From Boesenbergia rotunda (taxonomy: Eukaryota; Streptophyta; Magnoliopsida; Zingiberales; Zingiberaceae): DNA of 64,000 bases. The stretch spans positions 505,139 to 569,138 of the forward strand of contig JAGFNQ010005392.1 in the NCBI GenBank assembly GCA_024364735.1, in the 5' to 3' direction. Shown piece by piece: positions 44,863 to 57,172 of the stretch. Under the pieces are notes generated by a model that saw only the letters and a program-made list of their open reading frames with translations, made no database searches and was not told the origin of the DNA. Made by a program: the position numbers and the translations under genes. Position 1 is the stretch's first letter. Each line of letters opens with the position of its first letter.

Positions 44863-46516
44863 TTATCTAACCATAAATATAGTTTTCAGTTTGGCTCCCC
44901 CTGGACTAAAGCCACGATAATGGTTAGGCAAGATGTGAATCTTGTCCTTGGGGATCCAATACTGATTTGAACCCGTTTGTTTGTTCAGGTACAGTTTAGG
45001 CACCCATGCCTGAACTTTATTTCTGGACTGATTCAGTACAGCAAAGTATGATCTTTGTCTAGATTTGGTTCTGTAGCCTAGTCCGGATCGATTTAGAACC
45101 GATTTCTGTTTTCCAAGAATCATGTCAAGACCCTTGGAACCAGAAGAGAATCGTTCTAAAGATGATCTAAGATCCTTAACCTGAGTTTTCAGGGAGGAAT
45201 TCTCTTTCTCAAGTTTTTCAACTTGATTAGAGGTTCCTTCTTGAACCTTCTCAGTTAAGGGTTTAGAGTCAGCTCCCTCTTTCAGGAGTTTTACTTCCTG
45301 TCGGAGGGATTCGACTCGGAGTTTAGTTTTCGCTAAATCTCGAGAAAGATAAGATATTAATTCATTTAATTGACTTCTAGTAAAGCCACTTACCTTGATT
45401 TCGCCGTCCTCTGAAAAGGTCAGTCTGCCGTCGTCCTGTTCTGATTCTGACTCGGTCTCGACTTTCTCTGAGGCGGTTAGTGCTAGTAGGTTCGACTGTG
45501 GGACCTCTTCTTCTTCTTCGGAGGAGGACTCGTCCCACGTTGCTTGAAGTGCCTTCTTCCTTCTATTCTTCTTGGTTTCCTTTAGGTTCAGACACTCCGT
45601 CTTGTAGTGACCCTTCTTCTTGCACTCGTAGCAGGTCACGTTGGGCTTGTTCTTTTCGTTTGCGGTTTCAGCTGGTTTGTCCTTTCTTCGGCTGGCTTTC
45701 CGTCTGTTGGTTTGGTTCTTCAATTCCTTGTAGTAGTTTCTTGCCAGTCGGACCAGCTTAGGTCGTTCTCCTTCTTCATCTTCTGAGTCTGAGTCTGAGT
45801 TAGACTCGGGTTCAGGTTGAGGCTTCTTCTTGGTCGTCCTTCCAGTTTTACCTGCAATAAAGGCAATACCTTTCTCGGCCAGGTTGCAGTTAGTCTGTTC
45901 ATGTAATTCTAATTCAGAGAATAATTCATCTAATTTTATTTTTTGAAAGGTCCCTTGAAACCTTGTATGCATCTACCATAGATGCCCATAAGGTGTTTCT
46001 TGGGAAAGCATTTAAAACATACCTTATTAGGTCACGATTTTCTACCTTGTGACCAATGGTGTGCAGTCCGTTCATTAGTTATTGAATTCGGGCGTGTAGC
46101 TGAGCTGTTGTTTCGATGTCGGTCATTTTGATTGTATACAGCTTGTTCAGGAGCAGGTCCCTCTTGCTGATCCGTGTGTCTGATGTTCCTTCGTGCAGCT
46201 CGATCAATTTCCCCCATAGCTCCTTAGCACTGTTGAAAGGGCCCACCCGGTTCAGCTCCTCATTTGTTAAGCCGCATTGGAGGGCCTGGGTCGCCTTTGC
46301 ATCCGCTTCAATTTTCCATTTCAGAGCGGTGGCCCACTCTGTGTAGCTTTGAGGTACTCCTTCGGCATTTTTCGGAATCTCCAGTCCGGACTGGATGATT
46401 ATCCACATGTCCACCTGAGTTTTCAGGTGGACCTCCATTCGACTTTTCCAGTAGGAAAAGTCTTCTCTACTAAAAAGTGGAGGTCTGGCTGTGCTGAATC
46501 CTTGTTGCATGGCCAT
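44863..46516 (-). pseudogene. Y2 gag
   Basis: Starts at ATG 46516 with MAMQQGFSTARPPLFS, followed by the full UBN2-like core (WGKLIELHEGTSDTR, then after the stop ENRDLIRYVLNAFPRN). A Lys-rich region follows, then one zinc knuckle CYECKKKGHYKTEC, a Glu/Ser-rich stretch, a long coiled coil (LAKTKLRVESLRQEVKLLK, QVEKLEKENSSLKTQVKDL) and a tail typical of gag next to protease (YWIPKDKIH). Broken by TAA 46079-46081 and by a one-base change in an A run at about 45940-45947; the downstream 370 codons are intact. It is more complete than Y1 gag. Nothing of protease or pol follows. Confidence 0.88.
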
Positions 46517-46724
46517 TAGGGATTTTATCTGAAAAAGAGATAAGAAAGAGAAAAACTTTGTCTCAAGACTTGGTCTTGGATTAGTAGTGCGGGATAAAGA
46601 AAATTAAATATTGAGGGGTGTTGCACCAACCTCGATTAACGAGAAAAATTTCGAACAAAAAAAAAATTCATAAAAATCCGAAAAAAATTCTCAAACTAGT
46701 GGTTGCACCAAGTTTGAGCTTCCC

Positions 46725-46739
46725 CGCTCTGATACCACT
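46725..46739 (-). promoter_or_regulatory. Y2 primer-binding site
   Basis: Minus strand TGGTATCAGAGC next to the LTR end at 46740. Confidence 0.85.
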
Positions 46740-48305
46740 TGTTGGATCGAGAGAAACGATAGAGGGGGGTGAATATCGTTAAATATTTTTCGGATAAAAT
46801 TTAGAGCAAACGCGCAGCGGAAATAAACAAAATTGAACAATACGCAAACACCAAGATTTACTTGGTTGGGAGTCGCGGTCGGCTCCTACTCCAAGGCCCA
46901 CGGTCGTTGACCGTTTACTGGGGGCAATTCTATATGTGCGAATAATTCTTACAAAAAGATTGCAGTAGTAGTATAACCGAAATGAAATAACAGTTCTTCG
47001 TTACCGACGTCCGGTATGGGATGTTTCTCGGAGCAGAGGGACGTCGTCGGCGCTTGTGTGTCGAGTTGGGAGGTTTCTGGAGCGAAGCGCAGGAGCAGAA
47101 GAACGTAACAGCGTTGGAAGAAGTTGTTTTGAAGCTTGAGGGGTCGAGGGCCTTTTATAGGGGTTTGAGGGCGCCCGAGAGCACGGGGGCGCCCTCCACC
47201 TGGCCTTTGATCCGCCAACTTCGCGGTCAGCGGTTTATCCCTTCAAAATCGAGATAAACCCTTGACGGGGGCGCCCGGGAAGCAGATGACACCCTGGCTG
47301 ACTTTTTCAGCGGGACTCTCGGCTGGATGAGGCTTATCCTCTTCGCTGGCTTCAAGCGCGGCGCGCCCAGGAGGCTGAGGGCGCCCAGGAAGCTGGGGGC
47401 GCCCAGGAGGCTGGGGGCGCCCAGCCCATGAGCTGCCGAAGACTCCTTTTGCTTCATCTGTTTTGTGTTTACCTTGGGGGCGCCCGGGACACTCAGGGCG
47501 CCCTACTCAGCTGCTGCCTCACTCCTTTGAGGCTCTCTGAGCTGCAGACACTCGTTCCTTCGGTCCTGCATCCAGGGTTAGTCCAAAAACCACATAAAGC
47601 AGTAATATGTTAGTTTTATACAACTTTAGCTGTCTTGGTTCTGACTTTGGGTTTCCAAAATGGAACCCTAGGTCGAACCAACGCCTACTGTTCCCTCAGC
47701 GGGGAACGCGTCCTCACCTACTCCTCTCGGGAGAATTTACCTGATGCCAACCGGCTCCTCTGGTTGGACTTTTGCCCAGCGGTCCTTCGCCATGTCTTGG
47801 ATGTCAAGCTGTCCTTCGCCTGGTGCCTAACAGTCCTTCGCTAGGTCTTGGTGACTAGCAGCCCTTCGCTAGTTGCCTAGCAGTCCTTCGCTAGGACTTG
47901 GTGACTAGCAGCCCTTCGCTAGTTGCCTAGCAGTCCTTCGCTAGGACTTGGTGACTAGCAGCCCTTCGCTAGTTGCCTAGCAGTCCTTCGCTAGGACTTG
48001 GTGACTAGCAGCCCTTCGCTAGTTGCCTAGCAGCCCTTCGCTAGGACTTGTTGACTAGCAGCCCTTCGCTAGTTGCCTAGCAGCCCTTCGCTAGGGCTTT
48101 GTATCCTGACATTCCTTCGCCAGGTGCCTAGCCGTCCTTCGCTAGGGCTTTGTATCCTGGCATTCCTTCGCCAGGTGCCTAGCAGTCCTTCGCTAGGACT
48201 TTTCCTGCACACTTGAGTAACATGATAGATAAACAAGACTTAACTTTTGAACTCTTTTGTCATTATCAAAACACAGGTTCGACTTGGGTGCTTTCTGCAC
48301 CAACA
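46740..48305 (-). mobile_element. Y2 5' LTR
   Basis: 1566 bases, TGTTGGTGC...CCAACA on the minus strand. Order in element sense: hairpin start, minisatellite (48215-47820, more units than in the 3' LTR), GGGCGCCC words (about 47500-47165) and a TATA box (TATAAAA, 47153-47159). It is followed by the gtgta duplication. Confidence 0.9.
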
Positions 48306-48786
48306 GTGTACCCCGAAAACTAACCGTTGGCTAGCAATTAATGCTAGGCCAGTCTACTGCCCCAGGGGCAGTCGACTGGTGCGGGGCTGGACAGACTACG
48401 AGTTTGTCCTATTCTCTTATAAAAAGAGGACTTTTCCGCACGTGAACGGTACGGTTTCGTACTGTAACGAGGTGCTGTTCGTGCATAGACTCTTCTCATC
48501 TTCCTCTCTCTCTAATCATTGTATTCTGTAAAGAGGAAGACAACACCGTTGTAAAGGTTTCTCCACCTGAAGGAGACTTTTCATAGTGGAGGTGGAGGTG
48601 GAGTACGCGCGTGGATCCTTGGATTAGTAACCCATTTGGGTGGATACCAAGTAAATTCCGGTGTTAGCATTGCTCTTTCTTGTCCTTTGCATATTATTGT
48701 TTGTATTGCACTAACTTCTGTGTAGATAATTCAACGAAAAAGTGTTATTCACCCCCCCCCCCTCTAGCAACGTCTTCGATCTATCA
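48306..48786 (+). mobile_element. Copia A 3' LTR, right part
   Basis: Resumes after Y2 with the CAGTCGACTG word (48369-48378) and a TATA box (TATAAAAA 48418-48425). It ends in a C run and ...gatctatca at about 48786. The end is approximate because no partner LTR is in the window. Confidence 0.7.
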
Positions 48787-48831
48787 TATGTATCCTAACT
48801 AAAAGCAAGGCTTTTAGTATACATCCTAACA
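48787..48831 (-). mobile_element. Fragment of LTR family D
   Basis: Minus strand TGTTAGGATGTATACTAAAAG, the same start as the solo LTR at 52299-54086, followed only by a short hairpin partner. Probably a truncated copy. Confidence 0.55.
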
Positions 48832-49416
48832 GAAATATCCTTCCCCAAGGAAAGACGTAATGCCCCAAACCAAACATGCCCTAGAAAGGGAGAAAAGTTG
48901 CCTTTTATATGGGACATATGACCACACTTTATCGCCACATAGTTATGCCACCACATAGTCGTGCATATGTGGCATGACCGTGGCATGTAATCTGGGGAGA
49001 AGAGGCATAGTCATGCCTCTTAGGCATGGATGAGTCGTGGGAAAGAAATGGTTCATATATTAAAAAGTATAGTGAAGGAGATCCTCCACTTAGCACATGA
49101 GAACAAAACACATCAAATCAGCCCCTTCACATGGGCGAACATCAAAAACTCACATCACTTACTCATCTTTATAGCCCACACATGGGAGACATCTCACACA
49201 CCATCATAGTCACATATGGGCAGTACATCACACACAAATCACAGCCCACACACGGGCACATCATCACACACAAATCACAGGCCACACGTGGGCACAACAC
49301 ACTCACAAAACATCCCATATTAGGCGAAAATCACAGCAAACATCAAGGAAAAAAATTGCTCAAAACAGGAGCATAACAATACATAGTAACTTTCACTTGC
49401 TTACTCTATCATGAGG
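48832..49416. other. Unassigned DNA with a short degenerate repeat
   Basis: No gene seen. From 49130 to 49330 there are degenerate repeats of about 35 bases around cccacacatgggcacatcacac(a). The rest looks like old repeat debris. Confidence 0.4.
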
Positions 49417-49692
49417 TTATGTAGAGATGTGGTCCATGAACCGGTGCACATGAATCTGGACCTTCCGAAAAGTATCCTCTATGTTGGTTGTTGCCCCCTT
49501 AAATCTATATTTGTTCTTTGCCTGCCAAATAAGATATATTGTACTAGAGACGCCAAGGTGTTTAACTTTGACCATTCTACCCTTTCCTTTGCTGGATGAG
49601 TCATGGGAGTTTCTACAAAAGGTGGATCGGTCATCCCTCTTGGGCACGACTTCATTGTGGGATCTCTTGGGACAAGGGCATGACTGTGTCAT
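49417..49692 (-). pseudogene. Remnant of a LINE reverse transcriptase C-terminus
   Basis: 91 codons containing VKHLGVSSTIYLIWQAKNKYRF and VQIHVHRF. This is similar to the tail of plant LINE polyproteins, after the zf-RVT domain, where a ...IYxIWxxRNxxxF motif is common. The start and the rest of the LINE are missing. From memory of the family only; no alignment was made. Confidence 0.45.
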
Positions 49693-50114
49693 TATGATAT
49701 GCCCACAACTTGATGTCGACTAGAATGAAATATGACCATGTCAATTTGTCATGACCGACATTGGTCTAGTTAAACCAAGGCACGACCGTGTCTTTGGGTA
49801 TTGTCATGTCATGTATAACTCTAGGCACAACTCTGGTTGCTCTTGGGTGACACAATTGTGTCTCATGAGACATGACTTTGTTTGTTGTTTTTCTTCCAAA
49901 ACTACTCCAATGTCCATTTTTGCTCCCTTTTTTCTCTAAAATGCATCCTATCAATGAAAATAAACAAAGAGCAATTCTTTGAACTAAAAGAGTAAAAGTA
50001 ATGAAATCAAATAGAAATAAGGTGTGATAAAGTAAAACATGCTCATGAAATGCAAGTAAATATATATCAATTAATGCCTAAAAATATATATAATATATGT
50101 GTATCATAGTACGA
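49693..50114. other. Unassigned AT-rich DNA left of Copia C
   Basis: No coding frame or repeat recognised. The 5' part of Copia C (LTR, gag, protease) is not found here. Confidence 0.4.
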
Positions 50115-52298
50115 TTTGACCGTAGAGGTGAATATTATGATCGACATGATGGATCAGGTAAATAATGTCCAGGATCTTTTGCGAACTACGTTGCTGACTG
50201 TGGGATTGTGCCTTAATATATTATGCCTAGTATACTCAGTCAGAATGGTATAATTGAGCATCACAATCAAACCCTAACAGACATTGTGAGAAATATGTTG
50301 GCTTTCACTCCTCCATCTGAGCCTTTGTGGGGTGAGACACTCAAGATTATAGTTTACTTACTCAATAGAGTACCTAATAAGGTAGTAACTAAAATTCCAT
50401 TTGAGATGAACAGGTAGATGGCCCAGCATTATACATTTATACATATGGGATTGTTCAATTAACGCTAGGTTTATAGGCCTAACGAAAAGAAACTAGATTT
50501 AAGAATAGTGAGCTGTAATTTTGTAGGTTACTCTGATAAATCAAGAGGTTAAATCAAAGGGGTATAAATTTTATAATCTCTCTAATAAATCCTTCATCGA
50601 AACAGGAAATGCCAAATTATTGAGGACGGTGGGAGTGATAAAGTTAGGGAAGTATCTTTTGACCAAAAACGTTAGCGATCCTCCTATGGTCACTACTAGT
50701 GTAATAAGTAGCAGTATGGTTTTCATATTGCACATTATGGATATTACATATCTAGTGAGAGTGACTCAAGATATTCTCATATCATATCCAATATAATTAG
50801 AGGAGTCTATCACTCAAATTGAGGTATTACCTCATATTGATGAGCAAATACATCAACTACTTTGAACACAAGTGTTATTAAGGTCATCGATGAGGGAATA
50901 GAGAACGATGACTTCTAGTAATTATGTTTATCACCAAGAGTATGACTTTGGCATAGGGTTAGAAAGTGATCCTCCAACTTTTCATGAGACCAAACAAACT
51001 CTAACCCTGAAAGGTAAGTTAACGTCATGTAATAAGAGTTGAAGTCTATGGCAAATAATGAAGTATGGGAACTTGTTGAATTTCTTGAAGGTATAAAGTC
51101 CATTGGTTGTAAATGGATATTTAAAACCAAGTAGGATTCGAGGGGCAATGTTGATTAGTATAAGGCTCGTCTTGTTACCAAGAGATCCACTTAGAAGGAA
51201 GACATTGATTACATGAAGAATTTCTCACATGTGTCAACGAAAGACTCTATTAGGATAACTATGACACTTGTAGCTCATTATGATTTGGAGCTATACCAAA
51301 TGGATGTAAGACTGCATTCCACAATAGTGATATTGAGGAGTCTATATATGGTCGAGCTAGAGAACTTTGAGTCCTCAGACTCAAAGAACCTAGTATGTAT
51401 TTTAAAGAAGTCTATTTATGGTTTGAAACAAGCAGCTTATCAGTGGTACTGAAAATTTTATTAAGTTGTCAAATCATTTGGATTTAGAAAAAAACTTGTT
51501 GATCAGTGCATAAATATCAAGTTTAGTAATAGCAAATTTGTTATACTTGCCCTATTTGAGGATCAGATGATATATTACTTTCGAGCAATAATAAGAGTTT
51601 GCTGCATGAAACCAAGTTATTCCTATATGGTATTTTTGAAATGAATGACTTTGGTGAAGCATCGTTTGTTTTGGGCATACAGATTTATCGTGATAAGTCA
51701 AAAGACATTCTTGGACTTTTATAACAGACCTATATTGAAAAGGTGCTTATAAGGTATGATATACAAAACTGTACACTTAGTGACACATCTATGTCTAAAG
51801 GTAACAAATTCAATCTATAATAGTGTCCACGTCTAGAATATAAAATAAAGGAGATGGATCAATTTCCTTATGCGTCAGCTGTGGGAAGTCTCATATATGC
51901 ACAGATTTGTACACGACCCGATACAACATTTATAGTGGGGATGTTAGCTAGGTAGAGATGTAAATAACTGAGGGCTATCACACTAGAATGAAATTAAGAG
52001 TGTTGTAGTATTTGCAAAGAACTAAAGGACACATGCTCACATATCTGAGGTCAGATCACCTGGAGATGATTAGATATTCAGACTCTGATTTTGTGAGATA
52101 CTTGGATAGTAGGAGGTCCACTTCAGACTATATTTTCATGTTTACTAGAGGAGTTATATTTTGGAAGAACGTCAAGCAGATGCTAGTAGCCACTTCTACT
52201 ATGGAGGCAGAGTTGTTAGAATGTTATGAAACACCAATCACGGAATTTGGTTGCAGAACATTATCGCAGCACTGTAGATCATTAATGGCACTCGTAGG
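50115..52298 (+). pseudogene. Copia C integrase, RT and RNase H remnants
   Basis: Integrase: DRRGEYYDRHDGSGK, SQNGIIEHHNQTL (with Glu of the active site), YLLNRVPNKVV. RT: DLELYQMDV, KKSIYGLKQAAYQWY. RNase H: RYSDSDFVRYLD, RRSTSDYIF, ATSTMEAELLECYE. The frames change repeatedly, with stops at many points between 50417 and 52010. The usual YVDD motif is not recognisable. It ends at the family D insertion and resumes at 54087. Confidence 0.8.
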
Positions 52299-54086
52299 TG
52301 CTGGGATTCCTGGTCGCGCATGGGAAACCTCACCATGTCCCTGGATTAAAATTTTTCAATCCTAATGGAGAACAATTTCCCATACGACCGACTCATCGTG
52401 CTAACTGATTCGAGCGACCGCTTGAACAAATATATTATTCTAGCAATCAAACTCGTCCAACCGATTAGCCGTGGAATAGACGATGAGTGGATCATCGATT
52501 TTTGTGTTTATCATCGGGGTCCATGACAATTAATTATCATAATTAATTAAATAATAATTAACATGAAATGATAATTAAACAAACAAGATCAAAAGGAATC
52601 AAACAAGAATTATACCTTCTTGTTTACCTCGCGATCTTCTACTGTATTGCCTATCCCCTTCTTGGACGTCGTGTGGGCGACGATCCTCCAAGAAACAAAA
52701 GCCGCCAAGACTCTTCCTCCCTCCCTTCTTGCTTGCGCTAACTAAAGAAGGAGCGTTTTCCTTCTTTCTTCTAGTTATGCCGCCGGCCTCAAAGGAGTTC
52801 CTCCTTCCACCTTGCACCGTCCACCAAGTAGACAAAGGCGGAAGAAGAAGATGAAGAAGAAGAGAAAGAAGAGAATCTCTCCCTAATCCAAAGCCACCCG
52901 GTCCCTCTTCTCCAACTTGCGGTGCCAATCAACCAAAAGGAAGAATGAAATCTTCCTCTATGATTTGCACCGACCAAGCACCTCTTTCTCCACCTTGTTG
53001 TTGCACACCCTAGAGAAGAAGGAAGCCAAGAGATGAAGAGATAAAAAGAGGACGTGAAGATCTTCTCCTTTCCCATTCTTCTTGCCGCCACCCTTTGCTT
53101 CCTCTAGCCGGCGCCCATAACCCTAGGAGGGAGAGGATAGAAAACCCAAGCCTTGGTTCTCTTGATTGTATCTTGGTATCATGGCTATATGAGGTATATA
53201 TATGCTACAATAGGAACCATGAGGAGGATTGGATCTTGGCCACCCAATGGATCAAGGCTCGATCATTAATGATGATCCATTCCACTAGAGGATCACCATT
53301 GATCTACCTCACCAACCTCTATATTTAAATATGGGCTCCACCTATTATGAGTACAAGAACTCTCCGTGCTTAAGATATCGAATGTTCATTAATTAATTAA
53401 ATTACTGATAATTTAATTAATTAATATCTAACTCCTTGAGTAGTACCACTCAACCTTATCATCATATCGGACTAAGTCCACCTGCAGGATTTAACATGAT
53501 GAGCTTTATGAGCTCCTCAAGGGGGCATCATAAACCCGACTCACCAAGACACAGTTTCCTTCTATAATCAATGACACACCATGTAAATAATTTTATTTCC
53601 CAACTTGTCGGGCCTATCGATTTAACAAATAAATCTCGACCATTGGTAAATCAAAAAAATAAATATTAAGTACATGTGTCCATTATTATTTCGGGATTAA
53701 GAGCATGTACTCCATAATATCTGAGGTCTGATTCAATTATATAGTTAGTATAAATTGAATCACCTCTATATCGGTCCTGCTCAATATACACAAAGTGTAC
53801 TAGTGTAATTCTATGGTCAAGATAAACCAATATCAAATTACACTACAACCATGACAATGGTTTGTCCAAAACCATCTAGGTTGTGAGCCTCTACTTATAC
53901 TCTATAAGAGATTGATAACATGATCTTTTGAGTGACACCACACACCATGTTATCTACAAAGTAAAGTATTAGACAATATGCACATAAATAACCAATATAT
54001 ATATATACAAACAATGATCATGTGATTCTCATGCCAAAAATATAGATGTCTATATAAAAGCTATGCTTTTAGTATACATCCTAACA
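52299..54086 (-). mobile_element. Solo LTR, family D
   Basis: 1788 bases, minus strand TGTTAGGATG...CCCAGCA, placed inside Copia C RNase H. The flanks gtagg (52294-52298) and acagg (54087-54091) look like a target duplication changed by two transitions. Removing the insertion with one copy restores the RNase H frame. The start forms a hairpin (CTAAAAGC/GCTTTTA). No gene is inside. Confidence 0.75.
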
Positions 54087-54320
54087 ACAGGCTATTGATG
54101 ATTAATTGTGATAATAAAGACGTAGAATTGTATGCCAATAACAACTGCAGTTCATTAAAATTCAAGTACATTCACATCAAATTTCTAGCGGTTAAAGAAA
54201 ATATTTAGAGTCGTTAGGTCATGATAGAGTATATTAGCACAGATTCCGTATTGATAGATGAACTCACTAAGGGTTTGGTGCCTAAGGTGTTTCATGTATA
54301 TATTATATGTTGTGGATATG
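54087..54320 (+). pseudogene. Copia C RNase H C-terminus
   Basis: LLMINCDNKDVELYANNN, then after stops IEYISTDSVLIDELTKGL, the remnant of the Copia end motif (L-A-D-x-x-T-K). It continues the sequence broken at 52298. Confidence 0.75.
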
Positions 54321-54890
54321 AGAGTCCTCATGGAAGACTAACTTATCAAGTGAAAATATATATTTTCTTTATTGGTTCATATTTTGTTAATGAAGATAAA
54401 TATTTTATTTTGATTATTGTAAGTATTTAAGATCGAAATATTAATGAAATTTTTATTTATTTATTTCACATTCTGAAATAAAGTATCATAATTTACTATT
54501 ATTGTTTAGCATTTGATACTTGTAAATATGATATGGATTCTATCAGGAATCATAAGGTTTAGATTATGATTGGTTATTGTAGTTTAGCATAAAGTATTTA
54601 CAAATATGATCAAGCTTTGGGTCATTCATGACCAGTTGAAAATTAACATATATTGATATATTTCATGTAGTTTCCACTCTACACACTCACATCTTGAACT
54701 ATGTCATTAATGACATTGATATTGTGTTTACTATTGGGGTTTATTAAAGGTATGTATAGTAGTTATGACCTTTTAGTCCTAGTTCTTTATTGACAAGATT
54801 ATTATAGGGTATTTGTACGTATAATGTTTAATATCAACTAATGTTTTATTTATATTTTGTACACTACACACATATAGCTTAATGGGAGAT
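54321..54890 (+). other. Copia C 3' untranslated region and polypurine tract
   Basis: AT-rich and non-coding, ending TAATGGGAGAT before the LTR. Confidence 0.6.
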
Positions 54891-55377
54891 TGTTAGATAT
54901 TATCTCTATTTAGTGAGCTTAATTATAAGTTATACATATAAATACAAATCAAACCCATATAAAGTGATATAACTTAAGTTTATTATGTTTGAGTTATGGA
55001 TATGGGTTGAATATGTAGAACCCTTTGGCCCGATCCATCATCATATGTGAGCTGATAACGGATTGGTTACCTATATAAGGGGAGATCGACAAGGTTTAGG
55101 GCATCAACTTGACATAAACTCTCGTCCCCCATTGACAAAGGTTGTGACGCCATCAACCCTAAGCCTCTTGGAAGATCTCTTTGTTTCACTTCTACATCCA
55201 TGGGAATTCTTGGATATCATTACAGGATAAGAAATAATTACTCTTCAATCAGTTTCTTGTTTACGTTGTCATACCTTGTTTTCGATGAAACTAGATTTTT
55301 ATGTATAAGATTATTTTCTATGTAGGAATTTCTTTTGTTTTTAGAATACATACGGTTGGATAAACAAATTCCTTACA
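54891..55377 (+). mobile_element. Copia C 3' LTR
   Basis: TGTTAGATATTATC...ATTCCTTACA, about 487 bases, placed by the polypurine tract on the left. The right end is a judgement from the TG...CA ends; no second LTR is available for comparison. Confidence 0.6.
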
Positions 55378-57172
55378 CTAATTTAAAATTATTTATAATT
55401 TTTTTCTTCAATTGTTATTTTTTAAACTAATTTATTTTCTTCTAATTCCCATATATGAAGCTTTTTATTGGGAACATATATATCTTAGCAACGAGTGTTG
55501 CTTTAGAACGTGGTTGTGATGCCAATGTTTCAAGCCTCCACAATTTTTGTTGGGCACATCCACTTCTTGTGCCCATACACATCCCTTTCCTCAATGAGAA
55601 AAAAAGATTTATAGACTCCTCTGTCATCATCACATTAAATAATGTTTGGAAAATATTGAAATGTATATTCAGGCAATCCCTTCTCGTTACCAATGGCACA
55701 TCAAAGTATTTGTAGACCCTTACGAAGGTTTCACAGTTTCCCTTTTTAGTTAATCATCCATATTACAATGTACCGTATGGTATAACCAAATTGGTTACAC
55801 ATGATAGATTTACATAATTAAATAAGGATTGAATTCCGACTAAACCTAAAGAATTATCCTCCCATGCGATGACTAGCTTCGATTTCCTAATTTATTCTCT
55901 CCCAATGGTATGAGACAATCATGAAAAGGGGGAAAGAGGCCGTAGGATGGCAGATTTTATTTTATTTTAAAAAAATCTTTATCGAACAATTGTTTTCATA
56001 GCCCATTTTCTCCCAATTCATACCCGATATTAAGACAAATGTCATGTTAGACCTTAACATCATTCACCTTTTCAAATTCATCCTCCATCCAAAAACTCAT
56101 AATGCCTTCAAGAATATAGATCATCAACTTATTCTCTGGAGCGTGATTCTTTGATCTATCTTCTTTCTCCTTTGATAGTCCTTTGTGACAAGGGATTTTC
56201 AAAGATTAGAGAGAAATTGAGAGAGTGGATTGAAGTTAGGGTTGCTATGGTTATTTGTAACTAAACAAGCAACTGAACTTTGCATAGACGACACGATTGT
56301 TGTATAGACACCAATGACAGTGATGGAGGAATGACACGACGATTGAAAGGTTTCAAATGGCCTAGCAGTAGTTTGCAATGTAGAGGGTGAGGTCAAGAAG
56401 GGAGATAATGAGGTGATGCAAAAGGTGGAATCACTACCTTAGCGGAGATAATGAGGTAGAGAATAGGGACCAAGTAGTCAGAAGTAAAATCTATACTCAT
56501 TAATTACACTTAAGGGGTTAGGATATGTGTTCTAAAGGGCTAACAACATTCATATATAAACTTTACTAAGCCAGTAAAATATCACATGAATATCTCATTA
56601 ACATTTTAGTAATGGACAAAATTTAAATAATTTATAAATATTGTATTAGGTTTGAAAAACATGACTGTGGACAAGATTTGAAAAACATGAAACCACTGTG
56701 CTAGATTTGTGTATTTAATCACCAAGAACATACTTGTGAGGAGTCTGTGAACAGAGTAGATATGAAATTCAGAGGTTCACCAAATAAATCAGGAATGAGA
56801 TAGCAGAGAAGATAACATTTTCCCACCTTTAAATGTATTGTTAGATCTACATTAATGTTTCAGAAACTACATTCAATATAATGCCCAGCTGATTGGATCG
56901 TCCGACAAACTCCATTCAGCAGAAAACAATTAGGGGAACAGGTACAAACACAAAGTAACTCTACATAATCATATGGCTAAAATTGAATGACACACACTCA
57001 ATTGAACGATATGATGAATATAAATTACATCAAAACAATCAAATATGGAGCACTTTCAAGAAAGATTTGGGTGTATAACATCTGCACCCACTCTTAGGGA
57101 TACTGGAGAATTAACAAGAAAAAAAAACACTTGGAATATAACAATCATTGTGTGGATGAGTATTTTGTCAAG
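55378..57172. other. Region between Copia C and ARPC1, no firm gene
   Basis: No retrotransposon protein is recognised. A minus-strand frame of 86 codons at 55442-55699 (RRDCLNIHFNIFQTLFNVM, CAQQKLWRLETLASQPRSKA) has a protein-like composition, but I do not recognise it. The part near 57000-57172 is presumably the ARPC1 3' untranslated region. Confidence 0.35.

Larger units (their letters stand above)
32295..48305 (-). mobile_element. Y2: non-autonomous Copia element carrying a spliced gene
   Basis: Minus strand. The 5' LTR is 46740-48305, the primer site 46725-46739, gag 46516-44863, the spliced gene 43762-42535 and the polypurine tract 40977-40963. The 3' LTR is 40962-40191 plus 32976-32295, split by Gypsy-2. 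The gtgta duplication flanks the whole. Without Gypsy-2 it is about 8.8 kb. LTRs, gag and the post-gag non-coding DNA match Y1, so this is the same family, with a gene that Y1 lacks. No pol is present. Confidence 0.9.
20339..48786 (+). mobile_element. Copia A: Ty1/copia retrotransposon split by nested insertions
   Basis: The remaining pieces are integrase end and RT (20339-21838), RNase H and 3' region (30344-31834), and 3' LTR (31835-32294 and 48306-48786). Removing the insertions with one copy of each target duplication rejoins the codons (...RYVKG-TLN...) and the LTR. The 5' half is missing, replaced at the left junction by Copia B. The RNase H end motif LADIFTKPLPE and the long untranslated 3' region match the same Copia lineage as Copia B. 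Confidence 0.85.
50115..55377 (+). mobile_element. Copia C: old, 5'-truncated Ty1/copia element with solo LTR D inside
   Basis: Integrase, RT and RNase H remnants in order on the plus strand, a polypurine tract (TAATGGGAGAT, about 54880-54890) and a 3' LTR (54891-55377). The many stops and frameshifts show it is much older than the other Copia elements here. The 5' LTR and gag are missing. Confidence 0.8.

Noticed and set aside
47820..48215. Regular repeats with spacing like a CRISPR array
   Set aside because: Units are contiguous LTR minisatellite hairpins without unique spacers, present in all Y LTRs, in a plant genome.
52599..53091. Two overlapping minus-strand frames of about 100 codons in solo LTR D
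   Set aside because: Inside an LTR, Gly/Arg/Ser-rich, no family recognised, and overlapping in different frames; could be chance.
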